In this document: one piece after another, positions 15,769 to 24,400 of the stretch
Layout: each line of letters starts with the position of its first letter
Position numbering within the stretch: position 1 is the first letter of the stretch
Source: Candidatus Zixiibacteriota bacterium
GTDB lineage: Bacteria; Zixibacteria; MSB-5A5; JAABVY01; JAHJOQ01
Reading direction: 5' to 3'
NCBI GenBank assembly: GCA_020053015.1
Contig: JAGVNY010000070.1
Span: 1-34,244, forward strand
Length of the DNA: 34,244 bases
Position numbers and translations under genes: made by a program
Notes under the pieces: generated by a model
What the model saw: the letters and a program-made list of their open reading frames with translations, nothing else
Databases searched by the model: none
Told to the model about the DNA's origin: nothing

Positions 15769-17186
15769 TGATCCGATCCTGTCGCTAGCCGAAGCTGTGC
15801 CTGAGCGATATGCAGGTCAGCCAGGGCTCGGTAATGATTTGTTTGCGATTCCAGTAGAGCCGACTGAGCATCCAACACGTCAACGATAGCGCCTCGGCCG
15901 AGTTCGTATTTTTCGCGCTCGATGCGCAGACTTTCGGTAGCCTGGTCGACCGCCTTCCCGGTGGCTTCCAGCCTGTTGGAGGCGGCCCGTCGATTCAAGA
16001 GCGCCGTTGCAACTTCGAGCCGCATCTGTTGCTCAAGCTGCCTTAACCGCGCCTGCTGTTCAGCCAAGCGAGCCCGCTCCGCTCGAACCTTTGCTCGAAC
16101 ACGACCCCCTTCGAAAAAAGGAATATCAAGAACGATTCCGATGCGCCCGATATCCTCCGAAGTGGAAACGCCAGCTATATCTAGTCTATCATCAACTGCC
16201 CATCTGTAGCCGTAATATCCCTGCAATGAGAGTGTCGGCCAATGGGCCGCTCTTGCGGCATCAACGGTTCTGGCCTGCGCCTCTAAGGCCGACTTCTCTG
16301 CCAGGTAGTCGCCACGGCTGAGTTGAGCTTCATTTAGGATCGAGTCAGTTTCAGGCACAGGCGCCCCGACGGCTTCTTCAAGTTCGCCCTGAATGGTCAG
16401 GTTCGCAACCTCGTGCTCTACTATTCCGAGCAGATTGGCCAATATACGCTGATAGGTATCCAGTGAGTTCGTCTCTTGAACCAGGCGTTGGGTAACGTCG
16501 GCCAGACGTACCTCTGTGCGGAGCCGATCAACCGGAGCGGCTTTTTGAGATTCGACGAGGGTAGTGACCCGTCTGAGGTGTTCCTGCAATGTCCGTTGTG
16601 AGAACTCCACCGACTCCACGACTCGTCGCTGATCCAGGATAGAGTAGAAGATGCTGCTGACGTTGTATATCAGTTCTTCTTTGCTTCGAGCGAATCGATG
16701 CGCCGCCGCCTGTTCCAATAGTGTTGAAGCTCGGACGTTATTGATCAATCGACCGCTGCTGAACAGAGGCATCTGCAGGACTATATCTGCCGATGCTATA
16801 TCACGACTGAACACACCGGGGTCCTGCGAATTGCGAACCGCAATCAGGCGCTGGGGATCAAGGGAATGCGCATAGCCGCCGGTACCGTGGAGCCGTGGCA
16901 AGAGCTCTCCGACGGTCATATCCTTCCGTGCTTCCGCCTGCTCAACCTGCCATGCCGCCGCCGCAATACCGGGATTATTCGCCAGCGCGATTTCAATCGC
17001 CCTTGATAGGGTGAGCGAATCTTGAAGGAGCACAGTGTTGTGGGCGGCCATTGATGCAGGTCGCTCAAGTCTCTTTGGCTGTTTCAATTCACGGTAGGGG
17101 TCGGTAGAGTGAATTAAAGCGCAGCCACTAACGGCGTAACCCAATCCAACCGTTATTAGAATTGCGGATAAATGATATCTTCTCAT
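15765..17186 (-). CDS. TolC-family outer-membrane efflux lipoprotein
   Basis: The 473-residue outer-membrane factor completes the tripartite pump. The N-terminus is a lipoprotein signal with V-S-G-C at residues 19-22. Two tandem OEP repeats follow, each with long amphipathic helices rich in Ala, Glu, Gln and Arg (for example LSRAIEIALANNPGIAAAAW and the later VRAERARLAEQQARL). I use ATG 17186, which forms an ATGA overlap with the upstream permease stop, rather than the GTG at 17192; GGAG from the permease 3' end is the likely ribosome binding site. The length fits the family. The pump's own channel is thus encoded in the operon, unlike the second RND system in this window. Confidence 0.9.
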   Translation of the reverse strand: MRRYHLSAILITVGLGYAVSGCALIHSTDPYRELKQPKRLERPASMAAHNTVLLQDSLTLSRAIEIALANNPGIAAAAWQVEQAEARKDMTVGELLPRLHGTGGYAHSLDPQRLIAVRNSQDPGVFSRDIASADIVLQMPLFSSGRLINNVRASTLLEQAAAHRFARSKEELIYNVSSIFYSILDQRRVVESVEFSQRTLQEHLRRVTTLVESQKAAPVDRLRTEVRLADVTQRLVQETNSLDTYQRILANLLGIVEHEVANLTIQGELEEAVGAPVPETDSILNEAQLSRGDYLAEKSALEAQARTVDAARAAHWPTLSLQGYYGYRWAVDDRLDIAGVSTSEDIGRIGIVLDIPFFEGGRVRAKVRAERARLAEQQARLRQLEQQMRLEVATALLNRRAASNRLEATGKAVDQATESLRIEREKYELGRGAIVDVLDAQSALLESQTNHYRALADLHIAQAQLRLATGSDQ

Positions 17187-18484
17187 CCCCACGCCGCTCC
17201 ATATATCATCCCAGTGATCGTAGCCATGACCACGACGATACCTATGAACACAATTGTCTTCTTCATCCCCATGACGCAGCGTAATACAAGCATACTAGGC
17301 AGCGACAATGCTGGACCAGCCAGCAGCAAAGCCAGAGCCGGCCCCTTGCCCATGCCGGAGCCAAGCAGACCTTGGAGAATGGGAATCTCGGTCAGCGTTG
17401 CAAAATACATGAAAGCTCCCGCAACCGACGCAAACAGGTTTGCCCAAAGGGAATTCCCGCCAACCGAACGGCTGATCCACTCCGAGGGGATAATTCCCTC
17501 GTGTCCAGGACGGCCGAGCAGCAGACCGGCTATCAGGACTCCGAACAACAGTAAGGGCAGAATCTGTTTCGCAAACCCCCACGTTTGTTCAAACCAACTC
17601 CCAATCTCCCCTTTGCTCATGCTGGTGATAACCGACAACCCGACAAATCCAGCCGCGAAAGGAATGAGCGGGTATCCACGAAAGACGAGTCCCAGGACGA
17701 GCGCCGCCGCTGCCGTCGCGGCTATCTTCCACCACGAAACCTTGAACCAGGCGATGAGCATCACCCCCAGCGCCGCAGCCGCAATCGCGGTCAGATACCA
17801 TTTGAATGAGTAAATAGCATCCCAAACCCCTGCCGGTTCGCTCGATTTTCCCCAGTTTGCGAATACCAGCACCGCAATCATCGACGCAAAATACAGGACC
17901 GTTTGCCACAGCGCCCGTGTGGCTGGAGGCTCCGGCATCGCCATTTGGGCTTCTGCTCTGGCCGTTTCCTCCTTGCGGTAAATGAAATGCATGAGTAAAC
18001 CCACAACGACGCTGAAGGCCACTGCCCCGACCGTCCTTGCCACACTCATTTCCAGACCCAAGATGCGGGCTGTCAGGAAGATTGCCAAAACGTTGATAGC
18101 CGGGCCTGAATAGAGAAACGCACTGGCCGGGCCAAGCCCCGCTCCCATGCGATATATACCGGCAAACAGAGGGAGGACGGTACAAGAGCAGACTGCGAGA
18201 ACGGTTCCCGAAATCGATGCAACGCCGTAAGCGAGAACCCGATTGGCCTTAGCGCCCAGATATCGCATAACCGAGGCTTGGCTTACAAACACTCCAATCG
18301 CTCCAGCGATGAAGAAGGCTGGAATCAAGCAGAGTAAGACATGTTCCTGAGCATACCACTTGACTAACTGCAATGATTCGGAGACGGCGTTGTCAAAACG
18401 CGGCTTTCCAACCGGCAAGTAGAAGCTGACGAGGAATGCGGCTACGATCAGTGCGAGAGGTTTCCATTCTTTCTTCCAATCCAT
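17183..18484 (-). CDS. DUF318/ArsP-type permease
   Basis: The 433-residue protein has about ten to twelve helices and belongs to the predicted permease family (PF03773) that includes ArsP, an exporter of trivalent organoarsenicals, and relatives linked to copper or zinc efflux. Family hallmarks are AVCSCTVLPLFAGIYRMGAGLGPASAF, with C99-S-C101, then YSGPAINVLAI, and in the second half YFATLTEIPILQGLLGSGMGKGPALALLLAGPALSLPS. GAGGAT lies about nine bases before the ATG. It is the first structural gene after the ArsR gene, 75 bases away, and overlaps the TolC gene by four bases. The cysteine pair would suit a thiophilic substrate; the actual substrate is not determinable from sequence. Confidence 0.88.
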   Translation of the reverse strand: MDWKKEWKPLALIVAAFLVSFYLPVGKPRFDNAVSESLQLVKWYAQEHVLLCLIPAFFIAGAIGVFVSQASVMRYLGAKANRVLAYGVASISGTVLAVCSCTVLPLFAGIYRMGAGLGPASAFLYSGPAINVLAIFLTARILGLEMSVARTVGAVAFSVVVGLLMHFIYRKEETARAEAQMAMPEPPATRALWQTVLYFASMIAVLVFANWGKSSEPAGVWDAIYSFKWYLTAIAAAALGVMLIAWFKVSWWKIAATAAAALVLGLVFRGYPLIPFAAGFVGLSVITSMSKGEIGSWFEQTWGFAKQILPLLLFGVLIAGLLLGRPGHEGIIPSEWISRSVGGNSLWANLFASVAGAFMYFATLTEIPILQGLLGSGMGKGPALALLLAGPALSLPSMLVLRCVMGMKKTIVFIGIVVVMATITGMIYGAAWG

Positions 18485-18559
18485 GTTGTCATATCCTCAA
18501 AATTGGACTTGCTTACTCTATTATTTGGCTTTTTCACCAAATAGCATGTCAAAAAAAGA

Positions 18560-18883
18560 CTACTGCTTAGCCACAGCTGCACCTCGCCGTGCGTTGGCCT
18601 GCAAAACGCCTTCGACACAGCCAAAGAAGTTCAGTATGCACGGTACCCGTAAGCGATAGAACACTTGAAGACCTCGCTTTTCATCGTCAAGTATCCCTGC
18701 ATCCCTCAAGACCGACAAATGCTTGGAGACTGTGGATATGTCAGCGCCAATCATGTCTCGAAGCTCGCAAACGCACCGTTCGCCTCTGGACAATTCATCC
18801 ACAATGAATAGCCTCGACGGATGGGCCATAGCTTTGATCACCCGTGCCCGGGCTTCGTACTTCTGTCTGGTCTTGTTATCCAT
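18560..18883 (-). CDS. ArsR/SmtB-family metalloregulator (upstream efflux unit)
   Basis: The 107-residue winged-helix repressor heads the large efflux unit. Motifs are VIKAMAHPSRLFIVDEL, then ERCVCEL with C37-V-C39, the recognition helix ADISTVSKHLSVLRDAG, and the wing KRGLQVFYRLRVPCILNFFGCV with C82 and C89. The CVC in the recognition-helix region plus two late cysteines suggests sensing of a thiophilic metal or metalloid. An upstream in-frame TTG (18931) is rejected as start: it lies in the operator, upstream of the predicted transcription start near 18914. ATG 18883 has AAGGAG four bases before it. Autoregulation is likely. Confidence 0.9.
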   Translation of the reverse strand: MDNKTRQKYEARARVIKAMAHPSRLFIVDELSRGERCVCELRDMIGADISTVSKHLSVLRDAGILDDEKRGLQVFYRLRVPCILNFFGCVEGVLQANARRGAAVAKQ

Positions 18884-18910
18884 ACTTCTCCTTATACCCT
18901 CATCGGCTTT

Positions 18911-18948
18911 GTTGGTTGGCAAAATAACCAACTAACGAAGATTGTCAA
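18911..18948 (-). promoter_or_regulatory. Promoter and ArsR operator of the efflux unit
   Basis: On the minus strand a consensus TTGACA -35 (18948-18943) and a TATTTT -10 (18926-18921) are 16 bases apart. A perfect 7-bp inverted repeat, GTTGGTT (18911-18917) and AACCAAC (18926-18932) with an 8-base centre, covers the -10 and the predicted start site. Binding of the ArsR protein here would block RNA polymerase. The eight-base centre equals that of the operator candidate at the second ArsR gene. Confidence 0.75.
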
Positions 18949-19068
18949 GAGGATTTTTTGAGAGTTGTGGGAGAGTTGGGTCGGTTTTTTTTGGTAGGGT
19001 TAAGCTGCTGTCGAATCATTTAGATGGTTCGTGGTGAGGACGTGGAGCTACAGTCAACCGCAGCATGA

Positions 19069-19229
19069 TTAATCCTCTCCACAACTACATGTTGGTTCCG
19101 TTCCCTTCAAAGCCTCTGCTATGACGGCGGCGGCGCAACCGACGCCAGCTCGTGCTGTCAAGGCACCTTCTGGGCAGTTCAGGCTGCAAGCCCCCCACAT
19201 TCCATACAGACATCGCGATCAACTATCTT
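19069..19229 (-). pseudogene. hgcB-like: Truncated, frameshifted HgcB-like ferredoxin remnant
   Basis: Reading the minus strand, KIVDRDVCMECG (from 19229) is followed in another frame by ACSLNCPEGALTARAGVGC and AAAVIAEALKGTEPTCSCGED, ending with TAA at 19071-19069. Joined, they restore CMECGAC-x3-CP and the GVGCAAAVI segment typical of HgcB, the ferredoxin partner of HgcA in mercury methylation; C(M/I)ECGA is the recognised HgcB motif. The break falls in a run of six Gs (19196-19191 on the plus strand as C), where four would keep the frame. The first 4Fe-4S half is missing and replaced by transposase sequence. No hgcA is present in the window. The remnant could also derive from a related ferredoxin. 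Confidence 0.65.
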
Positions 19230-19350
19230 AGACGTGGTCTCCGCTCCCGTCAGAGCTTCAAGAGCAACACATGCCTTGAACTCGGCGGTAAATATCCGTC
19301 GCTTCTTCATCTTCCAATTCCTCCTGAGTACCTCTCCTTTCCACCTTGAT
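19230..19350 (-). mobile_element. IS3-family transposase OrfA fragment with part of the element's left end
   Basis: From ATG 19310 the minus strand reads MKKRRIFTAEFKACVALEAL, then TGAETTS, a close match to the N-terminus of IS3/IS911-type OrfA proteins (K-K-R-x-F-T-x-E-F-K-x-x-V-A-L-E-A-L). AGGAGG lies nine bases upstream, as usual for these elements. Further upstream, near 19350-19360, TTCGGACAGTTG resembles the inner part of IS3 terminal repeats. The helix-turn-helix continuation and OrfB are absent; the frame passes straight into the HgcB-like remnant. This is a decayed element, probably left by insertion into the ferredoxin gene followed by deletion. The boundaries are approximate. Confidence 0.65.
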
Positions 19351-19535
19351 CAACTGTCCGAATCTTCGCAACCACCTCTCACTACTGGAGGGCGAGTATT
19401 TCGAGCAGAAGGCGTTCCCGAAGTCCTTCATCCAGCGAATAGACTATAACTACCCGCACAAGCTATCCAATATACATTTCCGGTGAATTTGACTGCTGGT
19501 GAATACGAGGAAGTTCTTGCTATAGGAAAACTAAG

Positions 19536-19610
19536 CGGGGTTGACGAGACTCGAACTCGCGACCTCCTGCGTGACAGGCAGGCGTTCTAACCAAACTGAA
19601 CTACAACCCC
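19536..19610 (-). tRNA. tRNA-Asp (GTC)
   Basis: A full cloverleaf can be folded on the minus strand: acceptor GGGGTTG with CAACCCC, D arm GTTC/GAAC, anticodon stem CCTGC/GCAGG around loop CTGTCAC (anticodon GTC), T arm with TTCGAGT, and discriminator G as expected for Asp. CCA is not encoded. It lies 44 bases downstream of tRNA-Val on the same strand. Confidence 0.97.
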
Positions 19611-19654
19611 GACTCAAAACCGTCGAAATTCTGTGCTTCGTCTATATGTCCATC

Positions 19655-19729
19655 TGGGCGATACTGGGATCGAACCAGTGACCTCCTGCTTGTAAGGCAG
19701 GCGCTCTGAACCAACTGAGCTAACCGCCC
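19655..19729 (-). tRNA. tRNA-Val (TAC)
   Basis: The minus strand folds into a cloverleaf: acceptor GGGCGGT with ATCGCCC (one G-T pair), D stem GCTC/GAGC, anticodon stem CCTGC/GCAGG around CTTACAA (anticodon TAC), T stem ACTGG/CCAGT and discriminator A. CCA is not encoded. Its first base is also the last base of the stop codon of the gene directly upstream. Confidence 0.97.
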
Positions 19730-19983
19730 TAAGTCTGATCTCCTTCAGTCTTCCGTTTCTCTTTCCAGATTATGGCCGCTGGAACTATTACGCAGTATCC
19801 CAGCACCAGCAATACAGGCGCAAGTGTGTCAGAACCGAAGGCAAGCGTTATGAATCCCAAGACAATCGCCGCAATCCCTGCGCCAAACAGAATCAGGTTT
19901 GTTCGGCCAAACGGCAATCCAAAAGTTCGAGACTGTGTTCTCGCCTGCGCAGCTCCTGACGGTCTTCTCGCTTTCTGCACCAT
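19729..19983 (-). CDS. Small DUF3098-like membrane protein
   Basis: The 84-residue protein has a basic N-terminus (about 1-25), the segment LPFGRTNLILFGAGIAAIVLG, a second helix (LAPVLLVLGYCVIVPAAII), and a basic end KEKRKTEGDQT. The PFG-x-x-N start of helix one and the TLAP start of helix two match the DUF3098 pattern known mainly from Bacteroidetes; function is unknown. No clear ribosome binding site precedes the ATG at 19983, so leaderless or weak translation is possible. The TAG stop overlaps the first base of tRNA-Val, making co-transcription with the tRNAs likely. Confidence 0.7.
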   Translation of the reverse strand: MVQKARRPSGAAQARTQSRTFGLPFGRTNLILFGAGIAAIVLGFITLAFGSDTLAPVLLVLGYCVIVPAAIIWKEKRKTEGDQT

Positions 19984-20335
19984 ATCGTGCGGAAAATACG
20001 AATCCTGCTCCCGTTGTCAAGCAGAAAGGTCGAGCATTGGCGGTCAATGTGCCTTTAGCCTGGTGCCTTCCAATTGAGGGACTTGGCCTGCACCCATCTT
20101 GGTCGATTTGGACACAAGTGACCTGTGCGGCAAGCTAAGAAGGCAGAATCACTTCTGACGGAGGAATGTCAAGAATCTCATGCTTGCTGGGATACTCCAA
20201 TGGCCAAGACGCTCAGCGGCTCATATCGGACAATCGGATGTCGTCCTGTATTGAATTGACTGTGCCGTCCACGATCCGGTATATTCATCCACAGTGGAAC
20301 TGCTCACTCATTGAAATGTTGAACGAGTATTGATT
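19984..20335. other. Intergenic region between divergent genes
   Basis: This holds the promoter of the second RND operon (20256-20285). A 55-codon open frame (20166-20333, plus) ends beside the adaptor start, but its GGAGG is only one base from the ATG; I do not call it. Nothing else is recognisable. Confidence 0.4.
20256..20285 (+). promoter_or_regulatory. Probable sigma70-type promoter of the second RND operon
   Basis: TTGACT (20256-20261) and TATATT (20280-20285) are separated by 18 bases, placing the start near 20292, about 44 bases before the adaptor ATG. Confidence 0.6.
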
Positions 20336-21427
20336 ATGACCAAAAAGACAGCTTCAAGAATGTTTGCGGCAGCTTCGAGCGTGGGGGTTTGCTTCTTTCT
20401 GATGACCGGCTGCGGAAGCAGCGAGGGGAATCGCCTTCCCGGTCGTCAGGGGGGAGCTCGGGCTGGAGCCGTTCCGGTCACCGTGGTTGAAGTACTTCCC
20501 ACCTACCTTGAGAACAAGATCGTAACCACTGGCACTCTGTTAGCCAATGAGGAGGTCAATCTCAGACCAGAGACCTCCGGCAGAGTCACCGGCGTCTATT
20601 TCCAGGAAGGGAGCAGAGTTAAGCAGGGAACGCTTCTTCTGAAACTCAACGATCGTGAATTGAGAGCCGAGTTAGGTCAGAAGCAAATCGAAGAGAAGTA
20701 TGCGTCAGACGAAGAAGCTCGCAAGAGGAGTCTCCACTCGATAAGTGGAATAAGCCAGGAAGAATACGACCGGGCAGCGAATGCGGTTAAGCTTGCGGAA
20801 GCTGAGAAAGAGATAATCAGGTCCCAGATAGCCGAGACAGAAATCGTGGCTCCTTTCGACGGCGTAATCGGACTTCGGTACGTGAGCGAGGGGAGCTTTG
20901 TATCTTCCGACATGCTGGTTGCCACAATGCAGGACATCGATCCAATCAAAGTCGAGTTCTCTGTTCCGGAGAAATACGCACTGCTCTTAGGCAAGGGCTC
21001 GGAGATCACCGTGCAGGTAGGGGAGACCCGCGCCGAACGCAAAGGAGAGGTTTACGCAGTAGAGGCGAAGATCGATCTGGAGACCCGCAGTATCAAAGCA
21101 AGAGCAACGATCCCGAACCCGGACGGGCAACTGATTCCGGGATCGTTCGCCAAGGTTGAGATCACGCTTGAGCGAATCCCCGACGCTCTCGTCATTCCCA
21201 CTCAGGCAGTAGTGACGGAAATAAGCGGCGAGAAGGCGTTTGTGGCGAAGAACAACACGGCTCGCTCTGTGTCGATAAGAACTGGAATCAGGACCGAGAA
21301 TGGTGTTCAGGTGGTTGACGGTTTACAGCAGGGAGATACCCTAATTGTGACAGGCCTTCTTCAGCTTGTTGACGGCAAACCGATTGAGATCAAGTACGCG
21401 CGGGCAGGACGAGACTCGATTCAATGA
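20336..21427 (+). CDS. RND periplasmic adaptor lipoprotein (second system)
   Basis: The 363-residue adaptor has a lipoprotein signal (FLMTGC, Cys at residue 26) followed by a Gly/Arg-rich linker. MFP domains follow: the lipoyl half LRPETSGRVTGVYFQEGSRVKQGTLLLKL, a short helical hairpin, the second half EIVAPFDGVIGLRYVSEGSFV, then the beta-barrel and membrane-proximal domains. The short hairpin and lipid anchor resemble the AcrA/MexA/MdtA group. ATG 20336 is used; an in-frame TTG at 20330 is the alternative, and neither has a strong ribosome binding site. It overlaps the pump gene by four bases. It has its own promoter, with no regulator gene adjacent. Confidence 0.9.
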   Translation: MTKKTASRMFAAASSVGVCFFLMTGCGSSEGNRLPGRQGGARAGAVPVTVVEVLPTYLENKIVTTGTLLANEEVNLRPETSGRVTGVYFQEGSRVKQGTLLLKLNDRELRAELGQKQIEEKYASDEEARKRSLHSISGISQEEYDRAANAVKLAEAEKEIIRSQIAETEIVAPFDGVIGLRYVSEGSFVSSDMLVATMQDIDPIKVEFSVPEKYALLLGKGSEITVQVGETRAERKGEVYAVEAKIDLETRSIKARATIPNPDGQLIPGSFAKVEITLERIPDALVIPTQAVVTEISGEKAFVAKNNTARSVSIRTGIRTENGVQVVDGLQQGDTLIVTGLLQLVDGKPIEIKYARAGRDSIQ

Positions 21428-24400
21428 ACCTGCCCTCGACATGCATTACCAGGCCTGTCTTGTCGATCGTGCTATCGATTCTGATAGTGCTCTTCGGGGC
21501 AATAGGCTTCCTATTCCTCGGTGTAAGAGAATACCCGAGCGTGGACCCGCCGATCGTAACGGTAAGCACCTCTTACACTGGCGCCAATTCCGACATAATC
21601 GAATCCCAGATTACGGAACCGCTTGAGGAGTCCATTAACGGCGTTGCGGGAATCCGATCTCTGACATCTGTTAGCAGTGATGGCCGAAGCTCGATCACGG
21701 TGGAGTTCGAACTCGGCGTCTCTATGGAAGAGGCTGCAAACGACGTGCGCGATCGAGTTTCGCGAGCGATCCGAAACTTGCCGTCCGACGTCGATCCGCC
21801 TGTGATCACCAAGTCCGATGCAGACGCGAGTCCGATCGTCTCGATGACGGTCCAGAGTGAAACGCATGATCTTCTGCAGCTATCTGCAATTGCTGACGAC
21901 ATCTTCAAGGAGCGGCTGCAGACAATTCCGGGTGTGAGCGAGGTCAGAATCTGGGGAGAGAAGAAGTACTCGATGAAGCTTCTCATAGACCCGTCGAGAC
22001 TCGCGGCATATGGATTGACACCGGTAGATATCCGAAACGCGCTTCTCAGGGAGAACGTCGAGCTTCCTACCGGTCGGGTCGAGGGTTACAGTACCGAATT
22101 GACGATTCGTACCCTCGGGAGATTGACTACTCCAACTGAATTCAATGACTTGATCATCAAGGAAACTGATGGGTCATCGGTGAGGCTGTCAGACGTGGGC
22201 AGAGCAGTGCTTGCGCCGGAGAATGAGCGAACCCTGCTTCGGGGAAACGGCGGTATCCCGATGGTAGCCGTCGCGATAGTGCCTCAGCCAGGGTCGAATC
22301 ACATCGCCATAGCAGACGAATTCTATCACAGGGTAGAGCAGATCAAGGGAGATCTGCCCGAAGGGGTGCGTCTCAACGTCGCTATGGATGCTACCGCGAA
22401 CATTCGTAAAGCTATCACCGAGGTTGAAGAGACAATACTCCTGGCGCTCATTCTCGTACTACTTGTGATCTTTGCATTCCTGAGACATTGGCGGACAACT
22501 CTGATTCCGATGCTCGCTATTCCGATCTCTCTGATCGGTTCGTTCTTTATCATGTACATGTCTGGCTTCACGATCAACATTTTGACACTTCTCGGCATCG
22601 TGCTGTCGACCGGCATCGTTGTGGATGACGCAATCGTCGTATTGGAGAATATCTACAGCAAGATCGAGCGAGGTATGAATCCACGGGAGGCAGGCCACAA
22701 GGGCTCACGAGAGATATACTTCGCGATTATCTCGACCACGATAACTCTCGCATCGGTATTCCTCCCCATAATGTTTCTCCAGGGCTTGACCGGCAGACTC
22801 TTCAGAGAATTCGGAGTTGTCGTAGCTGGATCAGTCCTCATTTCTGCCTTTGTCTCTCTTACTCTCACGCCCATGATGAGCGCCCGCACACTGCGCAAGA
22901 ACGAACACGAGAGCCGCTTCTTTGAGATGAGCGAACGGATGTTCGATCGGCTGATTTCCAGCTATCGGAGCACATTGCGGACTTTCGTTAAGCGCAGGTA
23001 CCTCGCACTTGCCATCATGTTGTTCTCGGTCGCGGTGATCTTCGGACTCGGATCTTCAATCAGATCTGAGCTTGCACCAATGGAGGACAAGAGCAGGTTT
23101 TCCGTCAACTCCACTGCTCCTGAGGGCACCTCATTTGAAGCTATGAACGATTATATGGATAAGATACTGAGCATCGTCGACACAATGCCCGAAAAGGCGG
23201 TGGTGGTTTCTATGACAGCGCCGGGATTCGGAGGAGGTTCAGCGAATTCGGGATTTGTCCGAGTGAGTTTGATTCAGCCCGAAGACAGAAATGATACACA
23301 ACAGGAGATAGCTGACCGACTATCCGCTCAATTGAGGGAGCTTACATTTGCAAGAAGCTATGTCACGCAGGAGCAGACCATCGGGGGTTCACGCGGCTCC
23401 GGTCTACCCGTGCAGTATGTCATTCAGGCCCCAGACATCGAACGGCTGAGGAAGGTCATACCGATCTTCATGGAGCAAGCGCAGTCGAGCCAGGTCTTCC
23501 AGGTTGTCGACTTGAACCTGAAGTTCAACAAACCGGAGTTGAATATTGAGATCGACAGAGACAGAGCACGCGTGCTTGGCGTCACGGTGAGAGACATTGC
23601 GGAGACGCTTCAGCTTTATTTCAGCGGTCAGCGATATGGTTTCTTCATTATGAATGGCAAACAGTACTCTATTATTGCGCAAGCCGAGCGAACTGATCGC
23701 GACGAGCCGCTTGATCTCAGCTCGATCTACGTGAGGAACAATCGCAACGAGCTGATCCAGCTCGATAACATGGTCAGGATGTCATACCGCAGCAGCCCGC
23801 CGCAGCTTTATCGTTTCAATCGCTATGTCGCGGCCACGGTCATGGCTTCGCCGGCAAAGGGATATACGCTTGGCGATGCTATCGATGAAATGGACAGAAT
23901 CGCCGGCAGCACGCTCAACGAGTCATTCACTACAAGTCTCGCTGGTACGGCCAAGGATTACGCCGAGAGCTCCAATACTCTGGTGTTTGCGTTTGTGCTG
24001 GCTCTGATTTTAGTGTATCTGATTCTGTCCGCTCAGTTCGAGAGCTTCCGGGATCCGTTGATAATCATGTTCACGGTACCGCTCGCGCTTGCGGGCGCGA
24101 TCCTGTCATTGTGGCTGTTCGGCCAGACTTTCAATGTCTTCAGTCAGATAGGGATCATCGCCCTTGTCGGAATCGTGACCAAGAACGGCATCCTTATCGT
24201 AGAATTCGCCAACCAGCGTAAAGCTCAGAAATTGGCTCTGAAAGACGCGGTCATTGACGCAGCGGCTCAGCGATTCCGCCCGATTCTGATGACGAGTCTC
24301 GCGACCGCCTTCGGCGCGTTACCGATTGCGCTCGCATTGGGTGCGGCTTCCAAGAGCAGGGTTTCGATGGGCATAGTGATCATTGGGGGGTTGATGTTCT

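Noticed and set aside
18884-18931. Sixteen extra N-terminal residues for the upstream ArsR protein
   Set aside because: The TTG lies upstream of the predicted transcription start and inside the operator repeat.
19388-19486. Plus-strand stretch reading EYFEQKAFPKSFIQRIDYNY and on to a stop
   Set aside because: Codon use looks natural, so it may be a gene remnant, but there is no start and I cannot assign it to a family.
20166-20333. 55-codon open frame ending at the adaptor start, with GGAGG next to its ATG
   Set aside because: The GGAGG is only one base from the ATG, the promoter of the RND operon lies inside it, and no family is recognised.
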